Source: Diabrotica undecimpunctata (Eukaryota > Arthropoda > Insecta > Coleoptera > Chrysomelidae). Taken from it: a stretch of DNA of 64,000 nt. The stretch covers positions 81,028,889-81,092,888 of the forward strand of contig NC_092809.1 of assembly GCF_040954645.1 (NCBI RefSeq), in the 5' to 3' direction. Positions 45,800 through 58,141 of this stretch are shown one piece after another. A program made the position numbers and the translations under genes. Under the pieces are notes generated by a model. That model worked only from the letters and a program-made list of their open reading frames with translations, was not told the DNA's origin and made no database searches. Every line of letters begins with the position of its first letter. Position 1 is the first letter of the stretch.

Positions 45800-47730
45800 T
45801 CCTCCCTCAACTCCAGAAAAAAAAAGGAAAACTTTCCACTTACCAGAAGTTTCCTTTTTTTTATTGTCTAGGACAATCTAGCCTTAAAGACAAACCAGAC
45901 GATGAATATGTTGAAGCCGAAACGTTGTGATGTCAACCACAAGGATTTTGAGCTTATCAGCCACACTGTTTACTCATTAGATGGGATAAAAGTAATGACA
46001 CTGACAGACGTACAGTAGACAGACAGCATGTGATCTATTTAATAATGCGTAATTTACCAAAAAAAATTAAAATAATCTAATTTATTTAGACAAAGTATTA
46101 AGAAAAGTAAAAAAAAAACATATAACCCAATCACTTAGGTACTTTCTAAATATAATTCAATAACTTTATAGCAATATCAATCTCAATACCAATATATTCA
46201 ATATAATTCAATTCAACCTTATATAGAGTAAATTAACCTTCGACAATACTTAAATTCTATATTTCCAAGTATTAGTAAAACTATAAATAAACTACACTAC
46301 TGAGGTGTGTTAACAACCTCTAAAAGATAGGACCAAGAACCATTCACAACACAAACTCAAACAAAGTCCTATCAAGTTTACCCAACGTTGACACTAGAGC
46401 GAACAGATTCTATTAATCACCCAAGAGTTCAATGAGGGCTTAATTTATTAGGACTAGTTGAAACTATATTACTACAAACCTAAACATCTATATGATATGG
46501 TTCTGGATATCAGCAACATATTCGAAAATTCAAGGTAAAAGATAATTCAATACATCTACTTGCTTTAGCAGCGGTAGGAAAAACACACAATCGGTAAAGG
46601 CACTAGCAAGCCTAGATACTAGCAAGCCCACTATACTCATGGTATAGGGTATGCTAAAAAAAAAAAATAAGTAAGTTAACTGCAATCCCAACTCGTAGTA
46701 AAGAATATGCACAAAAGGTAAAAGATAATTGCAAGTCCAGATCTACTCATGGTAGAGGATATGCACAAAACTCACTTCTACCAGCTATACACTTGGTAGA
46801 AGGAAAGGTAAAAGAGATCCTAACTGTAATACCCAAACTGTACTATTGACGTGGTCCAATTCTTTACTCACGACAAGAACAGTAAAGGACAGATTTTTAG
46901 GACTCCATAATCAAGATAAAGATAAGATATATATTCATAAGATATAGATAAGAAATAAACTTATCAAGGTAAAGGTAAAGATAACTAACTTAAGGTAAAG
47001 GTATGAGATAAACCAATTAAGGTAAAGGTACGAGATAAACTCAATTAAGGTAAAGATAAAGGTACACTCAAGGTAAAGATAAACTCACATCTACCAATCC
47101 GTACGAATGGTAGGTAGACAGGTACAAACTCAAGATACTAAGATATGTTAAACTCAAATTCTTGAGAAGATAACATAGGAGATAACAAACCAAGTTAAAC
47201 AGACTTACTTATTGCTGAATATCAGAACGATCCAATTCTAAATGACACATTCTAATTTCAACCTAAGAGACACTCAAGGAACAACTAATATGTATTGATA
47301 TATTTCTGAGCCAAGTGAAGGCACACATCCAGGGTGATCAATCCTGAACTCACGCTAAAACACCGACACAGTAAGTGAATATGAATGCATAAGCTTTATG
47401 GCCATGGTCCACAAAACCATACAACACTATTAAAGAAAATATTTGGAATGTTTTCCGGATTATCCCTGTAGATATCTATTCAACTCAGAACTCAAGATGG
47501 GGAAATTCCCATATATCCATCCTGTACTCCTATGATATGCAGTTGGACTTTTTAGAGAAAACAAACAACAAAATTAACAAGTCCATAAACTAAGATAATA
47601 ACCAACATTAAGATAAGATAAAAAAAAATAGAAGGCAAAATAGCACAACTCTTATTGTTTTGCCAGGTAAACAAAAATAGATAAACCGATCTTAAACAAC
47701 CAAACTGGTACAGCATTGATAAGGGACCAG
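45800..47730 (-). other. Long 3' untranslated region of the Gypsy element
   Basis: 1.9 kb without a coding frame lies between pol and the 3' LTR. It contains a hairpin of AAAAGGAAAACTT and AAGTTTCCTTTT next to the LTR (45826-45862). A GGTAAAGGTAAAGATA-type minisatellite lies at 46960-47090, and TACTCATGGTA repeats are near 46620-46760. No envelope-like gene is present. Confidence 0.7.
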
Positions 47731-50700
47731 TTAATCTTCATCTGAAGATGAAGAATCCAAATTATCTGACAAGTTATGTGGACCTACTGTCTTGTCCTCC
47801 AGTAAGTCTTTGACATGAAACCTTCCTAGTTTCCTGCCAGTGGAAGTTTCCTTCAACTCATAAATTAAAGGAGAAATGACCTTAATAACTGTGCAAGGTA
47901 TGTACTTCTGACATAACTTGGCCGATTGAAAGTTCACTTTATCAGATTTGACAAAGTTTCTTTTCAACACAGAATCTCCAATTCTGAAGGATAACTCTCG
48001 CTTTCTCAAGTCATAATGGCATTTATTTCTAGCATAAGATGCTTTCAAACGTTTGCGAACATCCACATAAATATCAGGAAGATGCTGGATATCTTCTAAA
48101 CGGTGTAATTTATCTGATATAGTGGGAAAGTTATTGGCATTTTCTGAAATTGTACCAAAATAATCACCAGAAAGAGGAACATGACGACCAAACATCAAAT
48201 AAGATGGAGGACATTTGGTTATTTCGTGAGAAGAAGTCCTGATAGCCTGTATTATAGAGTGGATATGAGTATCCCAAGCTCTTTGATCAGGAAAGGAATA
48301 TGACCTTAAAGCAGTCACGATTGATTTATTAACTCTTTCGGTATGATTGACTTGTGGATGATAGTTCGCGTTGTACCAGATCTTTTGGACATTATATTTA
48401 GACATGAGGTCGCGAAAAGCCTTAGCTGTGAACTGTGGTCCATTATCGCAAGACACGATCTGTGGAACACCATAAATTAAGAAAACCTCATTCTCAAGAT
48501 ACTTGATAATGGATGAAGTAGTTGCCTTAGACATAGTATGAACCAAAGGAAATTTTGTAAAATAATCAACAACTACTAAGGCATACTGAGAACCTTTATA
48601 AGACCTAGGATAAGGACCAATGAGATCTAAAGATATAAGTTGAAATGGAAAATCAATCCGTCGATAACTACCCATTAAACCTGGTTGGGTAAGATTTGTC
48701 GGTTTGCATGTAGCACAGATTTTGCATTTAGCGATATAGCTACGTACAGTTTGACGCATCTTCGGCCAGTAATAGAGTTCCGATATACGACGGAAAGTTT
48801 TGTAAAAACCAAAATGAGCTGCAGTAGGATGGTCATGAAAAGTGGCCAAAACCTCTGCTCTATTAGGAGTTGGAACGACTATCTTCCAATCCGACTTTCC
48901 AGTAAGGGCATCCATGGAACTTAAGACATGTTTATACAAAACACCATGTTCAACTTTAAAATCAGGAAATTTACCTGGTACATTCTGTACATCATACAAC
49001 ATTTTTCGATACCAGTCATCTGGTTGCAAGGAAGATAAATCTAACAAATTAATATCGAACGTTCTAGAGAGTGCATCAGCGACTACTACACCTGCAGCTT
49101 TACGATGAATAATCTTATAATCATATTGTGCCAATTTTAAAATCCACCTAGCCAAACGAGGAGATGGGTTCTTCATATTCTGTAACCACACCAAACTACT
49201 ATGGTCAGTTATGACCGTGAAAGAACGACCCTCAAGAAAATATCTGAAATGTTCAATACCAGTAATTATAGCTAGCAACTCTTTTTCAGTTGTAGTATAA
49301 TTTTTCTGGGCTTTATTTAATTTCTTGCTTGTATAAGCTATAGGGTGTTCTTCTCCATCTACCATTTGATAGAGTACACCTCCAGATGCAGTGTTAGAAC
49401 AATCTGTCATCAGATAAAAAGGCTTAGTAAAATCTGGGGCTACCATAACAGGAGAATTTGTGAGAGCCTCCTTGATTTTAATGAAAGCTTCATTAGCCTC
49501 AGGAGTCCACACAATATTTTGTCCCTTTTTCCGATTTTGAAGTAAATCTGTGATAGGAGACAACAAGGTCGAATAAGACTTAACAAACTTCTTATAATAA
49601 CCAACCATTCCTAACAATCGACGGACCTGAGTGGTATTTTTAGGCACAGGAAAATCCCGAATCGCTGACATCTTATCAGGATCAGTACGAAGACCCTGAG
49701 AATCTACAACATATCCTAAAAACTTAATAGAGTCACGACAAAAGCTGCTTTTATCCAAATTAATAGTCAAATTTGCGTCTTTTAAACGCTGAAACAACTG
49801 CTGCAATACAGAGATATGAGTTTCGAAATCAGGAGTAATGACAAGAATGTCATCAAGATAGTATTGACAAAATGGGTCTAAAGCAGGACCTATTACCAAA
49901 TCCATTAATCGACACATAGTCTGAGGAGCAGACACAAGACCAAAAGGCATTGTAGTGAACTGATACAATCCTTTGCCATTTACTGCAAAGGCAGTAAGCT
50001 TTTTACTCTCCTCGCTGAGAGGAATCTGTAAAAACGCCTTCTTTAAGTCGATAGATGAAATAAATGTTGCATTCTGTAATTTACTTAGGATGATATCTAT
50101 ACGAGGTATAGGATAAGCATCTCTGTTCATAGTTATACCGTTAAGTTTACGTCCGTCAAAACAGACACGAAAAGTCCCATCTTTCTTTTTTGTCAGCCAC
50201 AGAGGGCTACAGAAAGAAGAAGTACTGGGCTCAATAATACCTAACTTAAGCATTTCATCTACCTCCTTTACTAAACTTTCATGCCAGGCTTGAGGCAGGG
50301 GACATTGATATTGCCTGAAGGGCTTAGACGAACCAACATCAATGTGATGTTCGATGAGATGAGTTCGACCTAACTGATTTTTCGATGAGATAGAAGAGAA
50401 TGATGTGATGACACTATTTAACTGCTCTAATTCCTGAGCATTAAGTCGACTCATATCTTTAACAGCATTGACACAAGAGATATTGAAAGAAGACACAGAT
50501 AAGGAAAATTCAGTAAAATTTAATTCACTATTAAAAGTTTTCAGAAAATCCATACCTAGGATGACTGAATTCTTAACTGAAGGAATAACAAAGAATGTAA
50601 TCATTCTTTTACAAAAACTAACAGAAATCTCAGTAGTGAATTGACCTAAAATTGGTTGAATTTGACCATCAGCTGTAGTCACTTGCAAACTTTGATCTAT

Positions 50701-50886
50701 TCCTATATTTACATTTGAATTCTGGAGAAATTCCAGACATAGAGAACCTAAAATAGAGATATTGGACCCTGTGTCCAGTAAAGCTAAACAAGAATGTCCT
50801 AAGATAGATATTTCAAGATATGGACGATTATCCTTGTTTTTTCGAACTAACAATGAGTTTATATCTAAATCAACAAACGAAGACAA
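47731..50886 (-). CDS. Gypsy pol (protease, RT, RNase H, integrase)
   Basis: This 1051-residue polyprotein is uninterrupted. In order: protease ALLDTGSNISILG (about residue 36); RT with FRVCFDGRKLNG, FISSIDLKKAFLQIPL, TMPFGLVSAPQTMCR and catalytic YLDD; RNase H with LMTDCSNTASGG, YTTTEKELLAII and TDHSSLVWL; and integrase with the HHCC finger HPTAAHFGFYKT...CKICATC, then LDLIGPYPRS, SCDNGPQFTA and a Glu in HTERVNKSI. The C-terminus has a LRKRELSFRIGDSVLKRN barrel-like part. The frame is open upstream of the nominal TTG start and overlaps the gag end in the -1 frame, so expression as a gag-pol fusion by -1 frameshifting is likely. Confidence 0.92.
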   Translation of the reverse strand: MSSFVDLDINSLLVRKNKDNRPYLEISILGHSCLALLDTGSNISILGSLCLEFLQNSNVNIGIDQSLQVTTADGQIQPILGQFTTEISVSFCKRMITFFVIPSVKNSVILGMDFLKTFNSELNFTEFSLSVSSFNISCVNAVKDMSRLNAQELEQLNSVITSFSSISSKNQLGRTHLIEHHIDVGSSKPFRQYQCPLPQAWHESLVKEVDEMLKLGIIEPSTSSFCSPLWLTKKKDGTFRVCFDGRKLNGITMNRDAYPIPRIDIILSKLQNATFISSIDLKKAFLQIPLSEESKKLTAFAVNGKGLYQFTTMPFGLVSAPQTMCRLMDLVIGPALDPFCQYYLDDILVITPDFETHISVLQQLFQRLKDANLTINLDKSSFCRDSIKFLGYVVDSQGLRTDPDKMSAIRDFPVPKNTTQVRRLLGMVGYYKKFVKSYSTLLSPITDLLQNRKKGQNIVWTPEANEAFIKIKEALTNSPVMVAPDFTKPFYLMTDCSNTASGGVLYQMVDGEEHPIAYTSKKLNKAQKNYTTTEKELLAIITGIEHFRYFLEGRSFTVITDHSSLVWLQNMKNPSPRLARWILKLAQYDYKIIHRKAAGVVVADALSRTFDINLLDLSSLQPDDWYRKMLYDVQNVPGKFPDFKVEHGVLYKHVLSSMDALTGKSDWKIVVPTPNRAEVLATFHDHPTAAHFGFYKTFRRISELYYWPKMRQTVRSYIAKCKICATCKPTNLTQPGLMGSYRRIDFPFQLISLDLIGPYPRSYKGSQYALVVVDYFTKFPLVHTMSKATTSSIIKYLENEVFLIYGVPQIVSCDNGPQFTAKAFRDLMSKYNVQKIWYNANYHPQVNHTERVNKSIVTALRSYSFPDQRAWDTHIHSIIQAIRTSSHEITKCPPSYLMFGRHVPLSGDYFGTISENANNFPTISDKLHRLEDIQHLPDIYVDVRKRLKASYARNKCHYDLRKRELSFRIGDSVLKRNFVKSDKVNFQSAKLCQKYIPCTVIKVISPLIYELKETSTGRKLGRFHVKDLLEDKTVGPHNLSDNLDSSSSDED

Positions 50887-50933
50887 GAGATTACTTGAAG
50901 AAACTACAGAAGAATCACGGTGTTCATGCTCAA

Positions 50934-52358
50934 TTAACGTTGTCCTCTCTTCGGTTGGTATTTGCCGTTCTGTGGTCTTTTGTCTTTCGGTAGAGCGTGA
51001 GATGTTTGGCTTGTGGAAGCTTGGGCATCCAGACTCGAGAAACTGGTTCCTTGGTTTTGAGGAGTTTGGACAGTGTTTGTATTCCCTGTATTTTGACGAG
51101 GAGTAGGAGCCAGGGCCAACCCACCCCTTCTGTCGTTTCCCGAACAGGATTCACACTGAAATTTACGGACACCTTGACGTCCACAACCATAACAGAACCG
51201 AATTCTAGGCTCAGAACATTCGTAATACCCATGTCCTGACTGACAACAATTCCAACAGGTAAGCTTCGAATTAAAAGAAGAGACATTACCAGACCGAGAA
51301 TAGTTAGGCCTACCAGAATAGGATGAGTCATTATTTCTGAAATTCTGATGAATAGGGACTCTAGACACGTTGTCAGAAGACCATGACAAAACTTCCTCTA
51401 ACTTCTTACACTTTTCCGTTAAGTCAGCAATTGAAGAAATATCTGTAAGTGCCAGACTAGAATGATACGATGGCAACAAATTTTTTCTAATGATCCTTAT
51501 GATATGTGACTCAGACAAAGGAGTCTCCAACCGTTTACACAAACTAACAATCTCATTTACAAATATAGTTACCTTCTCCTGCGGAGCTTGTTTTCGAGAC
51601 TTAATTTCATCAAGAAGATTGTCCTCATAGTTATATGGAAGAAAATCTGACCTAAGTTTGGCAACTAACTCTTGCCATGAAGCAAAACTACCTCGGTTAT
51701 TGAGATACCAAGTGAAGACTGAATCCTTAAATAAATCGGCAGCAGAAGAGTAACACTCTTCCTCGCTGTTACCACGCGCTATACGCAGACATTCTACCTT
51801 CTCTAAGAAACTAACAACATTTTCATTATCTTGACCTGAAAAATGGACACCCCATTTATGAATAGGAGCCGACTTAACGAAGGGAAATGGATTTACTGAA
51901 ACACTAGCATTATGAGGAGTTGACTATGCCTGTGGAATCACTTTACAATCAAGTTCACCTTCCAGAATCAGAACCCTGAAATTAAGAGACCTCTTCACTT
52001 CCTCCTCTTCCTCTGTTGTAGCTTCTAACAGATGGACTCTAGCTGCAACATGACCTAAGCGAGAAGTATAGCGAGCATAGGCAGTATCACTAGGAGAACC
52101 AACAAAAGAACCAATTCTGACCACCAGATCTGCAAGAGTAACCTCTATTTCCGAAATCTTGTCCTTAAAATTAAGATGGGAAGCAGACAGAACAGCATAA
52201 CTCCGATTTGCTGCAGCTTGCTTTAATGCACCACGCAACACTACCCTTTTCCTTTCCACTGTTGTCAAAGATGGATCGTTTAAGTGCCGGACTCTCAACT
52301 CGTACTCTAATTCTGGACCTAACAGATGCTCTACCTTGAAAGCAGACATTTTATACAA
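50934..52358 (-). pseudogene. Gypsy gag with one in-frame stop
   Basis: One frame runs from about 52349 (ATG; the frame is open to 52358) to 50934, interrupted only by a TAG at 51924-51926. The first part is charged with LLGPELEYELRVRHLNDP and EVTLADLVVRIGSF. After the stop comes the capsid core with KWGVHFSGQDNENVVSFLEK and FTWYLNNRGSFASWQELVAK. The nucleocapsid part has CWNCCQSGHGYYEC and CYGCGRQGVRKFQC, a second knuckle in which His is changed. The stop falls between the N-terminal part and the capsid core. The rest is well preserved, so the loss is recent. Confidence 0.85.
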
Positions 52359-52967
52359 CTTGGAAATATACCAGAAAATATATGAGGAAAACTATGATAA
52401 AATAGGTAAAGTCTAACTTACTCTATGTTTCCAGGTTATTATTATAATTGAATTATTTTACCAGTAATGTTTGCTTGTTTATCCAGTCGTGAACTCAGAT
52501 GCAAGGTACGGCTACAATCCCTGAGAAACCTAGAAATTTCAAAAAATGTTACTTCCAGACAGTGGTGAATTACTTTGGTGCTACTCCGGACTTTTATAGT
52601 GTTAAGATAGTTAAATTTAAAATATTTAAATAATTTTCCTTTTTAATATATACTTATGTTATTTATTATTAATCCAATATGGATATTTAGTTAATCAAAA
52701 AAAGCAATTTATTCAGTCTACCCACAATATAGCAAAACAAGGGTACTACGGGTATATTTAATAGAGAATGTAGATAAACTAAATATTGAAATACAAAAAC
52801 CAATGTTGCAGTTAAGAAACCAAGAGTTAAAGAACACAGCTAAAAAATTAAAATACAACACCAAAGGTACACAACCAGAAATTAAAGTGGGAGAAAAAAA
52901 AAACCAAAGATATAAAGCCAAAAGTACGTGCAAAAAAAAACAGGCCCCACGTTTGGGTCTAGCCAAT
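52359..52967 (-). other. Gypsy leader between 5' LTR and gag
   Basis: No coding frame of note. The primer-binding-site-like TGGCTAGACCCAAACG on the minus strand lies next to the LTR, at about 52949-52964. Confidence 0.6.
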
Positions 52968-53557
52968 TGAAACAACTCAAGTTGCAAACGCAAAAGCGCC
53001 AATTGAAACCTAACCAAATTGCAAACGCAAAAGCGCCAATTGAAACCTAAATAAAATTTAGGGGTGGTATATGGAGAAGGAGATGATCAATTAGAGAAGA
53101 ACTAGCAAAGAAGTTATAATAAAAAGAATGGCTTAGCTCAAAAGAACACAGAGACACAAAACCTCAAGCACGAATTCGGGCTAGCCTCACTACACTAGAA
53201 TTTGGCTTTGAGATAAGGGGAAAAGAGATCTTTTAACCAAAAGAATACAATATAATAATGCACCGGAAAATCTGGAACTATAAAAGGGGTAAGATAAGAG
53301 AATATACGGAGATGCCTAGGAAAATACTAAAATGGGCGCCAGCTAATTTCTGAAGGAAATTAACAAAAAAAAATAAATGAAGTTATGAACAACAAGGAAT
53401 AAAGTACTATTGATTTAATACCCTGTAATAATGTTTAAAAACCGAAAAGACACTATTGATCTTGTTCTGCTATATTATAACTGTAAGCAGGAACTGAAAT
53501 AAAAGCAAAACTATTTGTAACAAATATATTTATAATATTAACAACTAACAAAACTCA

Positions 53558-53632
<75 letters not shown>

Positions 53633-54821
53633 AATATAATTACAGTAGTGGGGCTACGGTATGCGAGGACCAAAAAGCCACGACAAAATTAAATATCCCC
53701 ACTACTGGGCCAAACGAAAAAGTGTATTAGTAAATCTATAATCTAAGTCCATGGGAGAAGCGAAATCTTAACACTAAGGTTAGTTACGAAAGTTAAATCC
53801 TAGATAGGTAAGGTAGGGAATATAAATACTAAAAAAAAACCGTGACGGTTATACAAAAGAAACTACCTTACCTAACAAATATACGACTAATATGTGTCGA
53901 AGCAGCTTAACACCAGATCTATGTGTAAGTGTTATGCTTACACATAGATGCTGGGAGATATCTAAAGTGATCAAGTGTGATGAGTATGGCCAACAGACTC
54001 GGAAAGATATATATATAATTTTTAAAAAACCTGATACATAAATTTCTTCCCTTCCCTTTTAAAAACCGCTATACAAAAATCATGAACCCCTTCCCTAACA
54101 ATGAATCTAATTTAATTAATTAATAGCTATTTACCTAACTTTTATAGATGTTACAAAAACTGTAATAAGTACTAACCTTGGTATATGCATATACAAAGTT
54201 GTAAATTACAAGAAAAACCTTAACCCTGAGAAACTAGTTGTTACTGTCTGTCACAACACTACAGCGGTCCTGGATAAGTCCCCTTAAGACTCTGACGATC
54301 CTTGAGGCTCCGAAAAAAAAACGAATGAAGAGGAACGCTGTGGTTCTGGAGACAATCGGTTCCTGGTTACCAATGGGTTGAATTAGGTGTTTGGTTAAAC
54401 TAATTCTAGTATTAAACGTTATCCTAATCGGGTGAAATCTACAAAAAATAATTATTTCAGTAGATTTGGAAGCCGGGTCTTAAATATTCATTTCTATAGA
54501 TTTGGAAGTCGGTTTTTTAATCAAGATTCTTTATCATCTGTTCCAATTTCTCCCTTGATGTTCGGGGAAAATATTAAATCCAATTCCAGATTTTCTACCC
54601 GATTTAAAGACAAAAAAATGCCGGTTAAGGCTTGGAGAAATACACCTCTCTGCGTGAGTTGTTGGCCAAAACTGACTTTAGCGAGCGCCTCTTGACCTGT
54701 AGTTTGCGCATCGTACCGTCTATTGCCCATGAACGTTTCATAAACGGGATTCTGAGGGGTTTTAGGATTTCAATAATAAATTGTATTAATTAATTATATG
54801 TTAGCAGTTGTGACTGCTACA
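52968..54821 (-). repeat. 5' LTR of the 10.8 kb Gypsy element
   Basis: 1854 bp. The (TA)n is 69 bp here (53561-53629). The hairpin is conserved (53917-53949). About 55 bp near 54055-54110 are absent from the other LTR. The promoter should lie here, transcribing leftwards. Confidence 0.9.
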
Positions 54822-56450
54822 ATATGAAGACACCAATGCCCTCATAAATTTTCATGTTAGACAAATATTAAAACTAGAACCAATATCTAAAGAATCACAT
54901 TATGATCTTAAGCATATTCAAGATAAACTAATTCAAAATCTTCGGGTGCTAAAAACTCTTGGTGAGCCTACCGATTATTGGTATTGGATTATACCTTATT
55001 AATAAACACAATTTATCTTAAGTTAGATAATAAAACTAAGCAAAAATGGGATTCTAAGGTATCAAAAATCACAAAGCTTAAAAAACCCAATCTTAATGAT
55101 TTTATTGAATTTTTAAAAGATAGATGTAACCTCCTTAAAGCTCAACAACCTGATTCAAAATTCATTGGCAAATCTAATACTTTCAGTCATAAGCCAAAGG
55201 CTTTGACTTCCACTAATGCTGCAACATGCACATTTTGTAAACAAAATCACATCATTCAGAATTGCTCCAAGTTTTTACAACTCAGTCCTAAATTAAGATA
55301 CGAGCGTGTTAAGCAACTTAAACTATGCATTAATTGTTTACGTAATAATCATTTTACTAAAAATTGCACCTCTAGTAAATGTAGAAAATGCAGTAACTTA
55401 CATAACACTCTTCTTCATTTCGATAAACAATCAGTACCTTCTAAATCTCAAACTTCTGAATCTCAGTCTGATCACTTTGGCTCGCAAGAGCAGCCTAGCA
55501 CTTCCAACGCTGTCGCATCGTTTTCAAAGGATTGTATTTTACTTTCTACAGCTCAAGTGACTGTTCTTGATGATCAAGGCAATTCTCATAATTGTAGAAT
55601 CTTGCTAGATAGTGGCTCGCAAAGTAATTTTATTACAGATGCTTGTTGCAAAAAACTTAATCTGTGTGTAGACAAAATAAATATGTCCGTTGCAGGAATA
55701 AATCAAAGTACTTCCAAGGTCAATTCGAAAACATTAGTTACAGTTTATTCTCGTACTACTGCATACAATGCATATTTATCGTGTTTGGTAGTTGACAAGA
55801 TTACATCTTGCATTCCGTGTATATCCTTTGATAAAGATTTACTTGACTTACCGTCTAATATATTGCTAGCTGATCCTGATTTCAATGAAAGCACACCTAT
55901 TGATCTTCTAATAGGAGCAGGATCTTTTTGGGAACTACTTTGCTCTGGACAGATAAAACTTGGAACGAATTCACCTATATTGCAAAAAACTTTATTCGGA
56001 TGGATAATTTCTGGTCCGATTCGATTGGATGAATCAAAATTCACCACAACTCATTGCAATTTTAGTATGAATAATGAAACTTCTATAGAGTCTTCATTAA
56101 ACTATCAATTGGAAAAATTTTGGGATATTAATGAGTATCCTTCAAGAAAACATTTTTCTCTAGAGGAATCCTATTGTGAAAAGCATTTCGTAGAAAATAC
56201 TATTTTTCACCCAACTGGTCGTTTTGTTGTTAAATTTCCTTTGAAGGAACCTATCAATAAGTTGGGAGAGTGTCGAGATATTGCTGAAAACCGTCTTTGT
56301 TCGTTAGAGAGACAATTTGCTAAAAATCTTGATTTAAAGATTCAATATTCGAAATTTATTGATGAATATATAGCTATGAAACATATGACATTGGTTTCTG
56401 ATTCAAGTCGTATCTTTAGGTTATTTTTTACCGCATCATTGCGTCTTTAA
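54822..56450 (+). pseudogene. BEL gag C-terminus and protease
   Basis: The gag frame resumes right after the Gypsy insertion (LKHIQDKLIQNLRVLKTLGE), with a frameshift near 54975. It then runs openly from 54978: LKDRCNLLKAQQ, knuckles CTFCKQNHIIQNC and CINCLRNNHFTKNC with CRKC, then a retroviral-type protease with LLDSGSQSNFITDACCKK and the family block LIGAGSFWELLCSGQ. RT begins with FWDINEYPS and ends out of frame at 56450. Confidence 0.85.
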
Positions 56451-57615
56451 ATCTGATAGCACCACTACCAAACTCAGAGTTGTATTTGATGGGTCTGCAA
56501 AGACTTCTTCTGGTTCTTCCTTAAATGATCTTATGATGGTCGGCCCTGTGGTGCAGGATGATTTATTTTCAATACTGATTCGTTTTAGAAAGCACAACTT
56601 TGTATTGGGAGCTGATATTGAGAAAATGTACCGGCAGGTACTAGTTGATCCTAAATTGCGTTCACTGCAACGCATTCTCTGGCGAAGTGATCCTTCTAAT
56701 CCTATATCTGTGTACGAACTAAACACTGTCACATATGGGACAGCGTCTGCTTCGTTCCTTGCCATCCGTTGCCTCCATGAAGTAGCTTACAATATTTCCG
56801 AGAAACATCCTTTCATTAGTAAAATCATACTAAAGGATTTCTATGTTGACGACCTGCTCACTGGTGGATCAACAATTGAAGAGGTTCAACATATAAGGTC
56901 CATTTTGTCAACCATTTTAAATACTTTTGGATTTCCACTTAGAAAATTCGTTTCTAATTCTATCGAAATTGCAAACTCATCCACTGACCCTGAATCATTT
57001 GTCAATTTAGGCATAGACGAACCTACAAAAACCCTTGGACTTTTATGGCATCCAAAAAATGATGTTTTAATGTATACAATCAGAGATCAATTTTCCGATC
57101 CTGTCACAAAAAGGTCTATTTTAAGCATTATTTCTCAGATATTTGACCCTCTTGGACTGTTACTTCCGTATACAGTAACAGCCAAGTTAATAGTGCAAAG
57201 ATTGTGGCAGCTGTGTATCACATGGGATGAATCAATTCCTTTGAACTTAACATATCAATGGCAACAATTCAAAGATCAAATCCACTTGCTTCAGAAGTTA
57301 CAAATACCAAGGCATGCATTATGCATCTCGGCTGAAGTTATAGAACTTCATGGATTTGCTGACTCTTCAGAATCAGCTTATGGGGCAGTTATTTATGTGA
57401 AGTCCATAGATAACTCAGGAACTATTTCGGTTCACCTACTTTGCGCTAAAAACAGAGTAGCACCTTTGAAAATTTTACCTATTCCTAGATTAGAGCTATG
57501 CGCAGCATTATTATTGGCCGAGCTCATAAATAAAATAAAAGATTCTCTACAACTGCATGTGTCAAAAATTTATTATTATTCTTTCATGGATCAAATCCTC
57601 ACCACATCTTTATAA
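56451..57615 (+). pseudogene. BEL reverse transcriptase and RNase H (part)
   Basis: This segment continues in a different frame from the preceding one. It shows LRVVFDGSAKTSSG, ADIEKMYRQVLV, the catalytic FYVDDLLTGG, PTKTLGLLWHPKND, and the RNase H start LHGFADSSESAYGAV and PRLELCAALLLAEL. Near 57585 a small deletion removes the segment carrying the next RNase H Asp and shifts the frame. Confidence 0.85.
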
Positions 57616-58141
57616 GGTTTTTATTGCTAATCGTATACAAAGCATTCAATCACTTTCTAATTCTCAACAGTGGTTTCATATTCCTACTAAGAAAAATCCT
57701 GCAGACCTATTGTCTCGCGGTATTCCAGCTCTAGAGTTATGTAATTCTGATTTGTGGTGGCATGGTCCAGAAGAGCTTTTATTACCTTCTTCATTATGGC
57801 CTATCAATGGCACTCCACTTGTTCCTTGTTCAGAACTTCCTGAATTAAAGTCTATTAAAACTATTGTTTTAAATACAAATCAAATTCAAGACTTTAAAGG
57901 AATACCCTATTTAAACAAATTTTCTAACCTCACTAGACTCACTAGGGCTTTTGCTTATGTACTGAGATTCGTGAATAACACTAGACATACACCCTTTAAG
58001 TGTACAGATCACTTAACTGTAAAAGAGATAAATAGTTCTATGATACAACTCGTGAAACTGGTTCAGTCTGATAAATTTACATTAGAGATTAAAGCTATCA
58101 AGATACATATAAGAATATTCCTTCTAATAGTAAGTTGCTAA
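57557..58141 (+). pseudogene. BEL RNase H end and integrase N-terminus
   Basis: The shifted frame gives LSWIKSSPHLYKVFIANR, PTKKNPADLLSRG and LWWHGPEELL, the typical RNase H to integrase linker of BEL elements. A further frameshift near 58110 leads into the next segment. Confidence 0.8.

Larger units (their letters stand above)
44018..54821 (-). mobile_element. Nearly intact Gypsy LTR retrotransposon inserted in BEL gag
   Basis: It spans 10.8 kb on the minus strand between LTRs of 1782 and 1854 bp that read TGTAGCAGTC to TTGTTTCA. The target duplication is ATAT (44014-44017 and 54822-54825). A PBS-like TGGCTAGACCCAAACG follows the 5' LTR and a GTTGAGGGAGGA polypurine tract precedes the 3' LTR. 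Gag has one stop codon and pol is open. There is no envelope gene in the 1.9 kb behind pol. The LTRs differ mainly by TA-repeat length and one indel of about 55 bp. Confidence 0.92.

Noticed and set aside
45800..47730. Envelope gene in the 10.8 kb Gypsy element
   Set aside because: No frame longer than about 60 codons and no signal or membrane segments. The region is untranslated.
50930..51331. Frames overlapping Gypsy gag and pol in other phases, including 50762-51106
   Set aside because: Shadows of gag and pol, lacking independent support.
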